The position numbers were made by a program, and so were the translations under genes. From positions 1-54,331 of the forward strand of contig NZ_JADMJO010000096.1 in the NCBI RefSeq assembly GCF_018780385.1: a DNA stretch of 54,331 nucleotides, written 5' to 3'. Positions 53,059-54,331 of the stretch are shown here, in pieces (within the stretch, counting starts at the first letter, position 1; each line of letters starts with the position of its first letter). The notes below the pieces were generated by a model. It had not been told where the DNA came from and ran no database searches. It was given only the letters and a program-made list of their open reading frames with translations. The DNA is from Hydrogenophaga sp. GTDB lineage: Bacteria > Pseudomonadota > Gammaproteobacteria > Burkholderiales > Burkholderiaceae_C.

Positions 53059-53655
53059 ATGAGCAGCAACCGCAGCGTTGACTTCTTCGACCGCCAGTTC
53101 GAACGGCAGATCCACCAGACCAATTCGGCGCTCAACCCGTTCGAGCAGGCTGCGCTGCCGCACCTGCGGGGCCGGGTGCTGGACTTCGGCTGCGGCATGG
53201 GCAATCTGGCCCTCGCCGCGGCGCGCCAGGGCTGTTCGGTGCTCGCGCTCGATGCCAGCGAGGTCGCGATTTCACATCTGCAACAGGTGGCCAGTGACGA
53301 GGGCCTGCCGGTGCAGGCGCAGGTGGCCGACCTCCGCCGCTACAGCGTGAGTGGCGAATTCGACACCATCGTTTCCATCGGTCTGCTGATGTTCCTGGAC
53401 TGCGCCACCGCGCACAGGGCGCTGGCCGACCTGCAGGCGCACCTGGTGCCGGGTGGCACGATGGTGGTGAACGTGCTGGTCGAGGGCACAACCTACATGG
53501 ACATGTTCGACCCCGAGGCGCATTGCCTGTTTGCGAGGGATTTCCTGGAGACCGGGTTGGCCGGCTGGCAGGTGATCGCCTCCGGGCACCAGGACTTTGC
53601 CGCACCGGGCGACACGGTGAAGTCGTTCGCGACCATCGTGGCGCGCAAGCCCTGA
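53059..53655 (+). CDS. class I SAM-dependent methyltransferase (TehB-like)
   Basis: A 198-residue methyltransferase. Motif I is VLDFGCGMGNLALAAARQG, motif II is LALDASEVAI, followed by ADLRRY and FDTIVSIGLLMFLDC. It resembles TehB-type enzymes associated with tellurite or similar oxyanion tolerance. The start at 53059 (MSSNRSVDFF) has AAGG five bases upstream; other ATGs further 5' (e.g. 53023) have none. It lies 125 bases from the divergent flavoprotein gene. Confidence 0.85.
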   Translation: MSSNRSVDFFDRQFERQIHQTNSALNPFEQAALPHLRGRVLDFGCGMGNLALAAARQGCSVLALDASEVAISHLQQVASDEGLPVQAQVADLRRYSVSGEFDTIVSIGLLMFLDCATAHRALADLQAHLVPGGTMVVNVLVEGTTYMDMFDPEAHCLFARDFLETGLAGWQVIASGHQDFAAPGDTVKSFATIVARKP

Positions 53656-53759
53656 AGCTCATCTGCAGTGCATGGCCATTCCTTGATCTGCCGCAAGGTC
53701 GCCACGCATGTGAGGCCGCATGCTGGAGGCCTTGGGAAAGTCCCATGCTGGAGAACACC

Positions 53760-54044
53760 ATGATGGCACTGAAGATCTTGACCGCACTGTCCGCCCTTGC
53801 CCTGTTGAGCGCCTGCGCCGGCCCCGGACGGCATGCGGGCCCTCACGGCGCTGCGTCGCACCAGCCGGGGGCCGCCCCCATGACCATGCAGGGCCAGATG
53901 CATTCGATGCACGAGATGCATGCGATGCACGAGAAGATGCACGAGAAGATGAAAGATGCGAAGACGCAGGAGGAGCGCCATGCGCTGATGGCCGAGCACA
54001 TGAAGGCCATGGAATGTGGCATGGCCGCACCGCCTGTCCGATGA
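53760..54044 (+). CDS. Met/His-rich small lipoprotein (94 aa)
   Basis: A lipoprotein signal (ALKILTALSALALLSAC, lipobox LSAC) is followed by a His/Pro/Ala region and then a Met/His repeat block (GQMHSMHEMHAMHEKMHEKM) with a terminal MECGM. Such Met/His runs bind copper or silver ions in periplasmic chaperones. GGAG lies seven bases before the ATG at 53760. It stands just ahead of a CueR-type promoter and a copper ATPase, so a role in periplasmic copper binding is likely. Confidence 0.82.
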   Translation: MMALKILTALSALALLSACAGPGRHAGPHGAASHQPGAAPMTMQGQMHSMHEMHAMHEKMHEKMKDAKTQEERHALMAEHMKAMECGMAAPPVR

Positions 54045-54048
54045 ACCC

Positions 54049-54079
54049 TTGACCTTGCCACGGCGGCAAGGATGAAGCT
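54049..54079 (+). promoter_or_regulatory. CueR-type promoter/operator for the copper ATPase
   Basis: A -35 TTGACC at 54049-54054, a 19-base spacer and a weak -10 near 54074. The spacer carries a perfect seven-base dyad (CCTTGCC at 54053-54059 and GGCAAGG at 54065-54071) around ACGGC. This is the classic CueR operator. It is placed 33 bases before the ATPase start codon and four bases after the lipoprotein stop. Confidence 0.9.
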
Positions 54080-54111
54080 CATGCTTCTGTCGTCACCGCA
54101 GGAGATCGTTC

Positions 54112-54331
54112 ATGGACGCGCACACCCACCACGCCCACGCAGGGCATGACCACGGCCACGCGCCGGCTCAAGCCGCGCCCGGCACGGTCTACACCTGCCC
54201 GATGCACCCCGAGATTCGCCAGGACCACCCGGGCAACTGTCCCAAGTGCGGCATGTCGCTGGAGCCGGTCATGCCCGCGCTGGACGAGGCCGAGAACCCC
54301 GAACTGCTGGATTTCCAGCGCCGCTTCTGGT
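54112..54331 (+). CDS. copper/heavy-metal P-type ATPase, 5' end (runs off the window)
   Basis: Only the first 73 residues are in the window. They contain a histidine-rich start ([18 protein letters not shown]) and a YHS-like heavy-metal-binding domain ([24 protein letters not shown]), which at this position is typical of CopA/CopF-type copper ATPases, ending in [12 protein letters not shown], which begins the membrane part. AGGAG lies upstream of the ATG at 54112. The CueR-type promoter just before it supports copper(I) or silver(I) export. No transmembrane or catalytic region is visible, so the family call rests on the N-terminus and promoter. Confidence 0.87.
   Translation, partial: MDAHTHHAHAGHDHGHAPAQAAPGTVYTCPMHPEIRQDHPGNCPKCGMSLEPVMPALDEAENPELLDFQRRFW

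Noticed and set aside
53682..53700. A second possible MerR/CueR-type dyad (CCTTG and CAAGG arms) upstream of the Met/His-rich lipoprotein.
   Set aside because: The arms are only five bases, the centre is eight bases rather than nine, and no -35 TTGAC sits at the required place. The site at 54049-54079 is far better.

Overview
The window is GC-rich, densely coded DNA of betaproteobacterial type, most likely a Comamonadaceae bacterium of the Hydrogenophaga/Acidovorax kind. The evidence is gene content (caa3-type oxidase, Ssu sulfonate cluster, HupE-like proteins, CadR-like regulator), protein style, and one copy of the TTCGACA/GCTCAG palindrome that is common in this family. This placement is inference. 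I saw no rRNA, tRNA, CRISPR array or insertion sequence.

Layout. 0-2 kb: a small membrane protein and serA. 2-8 kb: a caa3-type cytochrome c oxidase operon (coxB with two haem c domains, coxA, two tandem subunit III genes, subunit IV). 8-12.2 kb: aldo/keto reductase, cupin and carboxymuconolactone-decarboxylase-like genes divergent from a LysR gene, then GFA and DUF1330-type genes. 12.3-20.8 kb: one long minus-strand sulfonate/sulfate cluster (sulfate-binding protein, ssuE, two ssuA-like genes, ssuD, a VOC protein, ssuC, ssuB, a molbindin-like gene and a third ssuA-like gene). 20.8-26.8 kb: an L,D-transpeptidase-like protein, small exported proteins, a HupE/UreJ-like membrane protein with a TPR-like partner, a UPF0114 protein and an EamA-type transporter with a histidine-rich tail. 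26.8-31 kb: a metal-response locus in which a CadR-like MerR regulator, a His-rich protein, a HupE-like protein and an anchor protein face a CDF-like transporter with DsbB and a DsbA-like protein. 31-34 kb: paiB/argO divergent from argP, and a GST.

34.2-44 kb holds the most unusual module. It is an eight-gene minus-strand operon, mostly with overlapping or almost touching genes: a tandem MASE2 histidine kinase whose second kinase half is degenerate, a stand-alone receiver, a second MASE2 histidine kinase, an RsbW-like kinase, a STAS antagonist, two RssA-like patatins, and an RssB-like receiver-PP2C phosphatase. A third MASE2 histidine kinase converges on it. It looks like an expanded RssA/RssB partner-switching system wired to phospholipases.

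44-54.3 kb: a GNAT gene, a phytase-like esterase behind four PhoB-type half-sites at exact 11-bp spacing, a DUF1877-type gene divergent from a Crp/Fnr regulator, an acyl-CoA synthetase/nitroreductase pair, a metallo-beta-lactamase-fold hydrolase, a mercuric-reductase-like flavoprotein, a methyltransferase, a Met/His-rich lipoprotein, and the 5' end of a copper P-type ATPase behind a clear CueR-type promoter. Functions are read from motifs and context only; no similarity search was possible.
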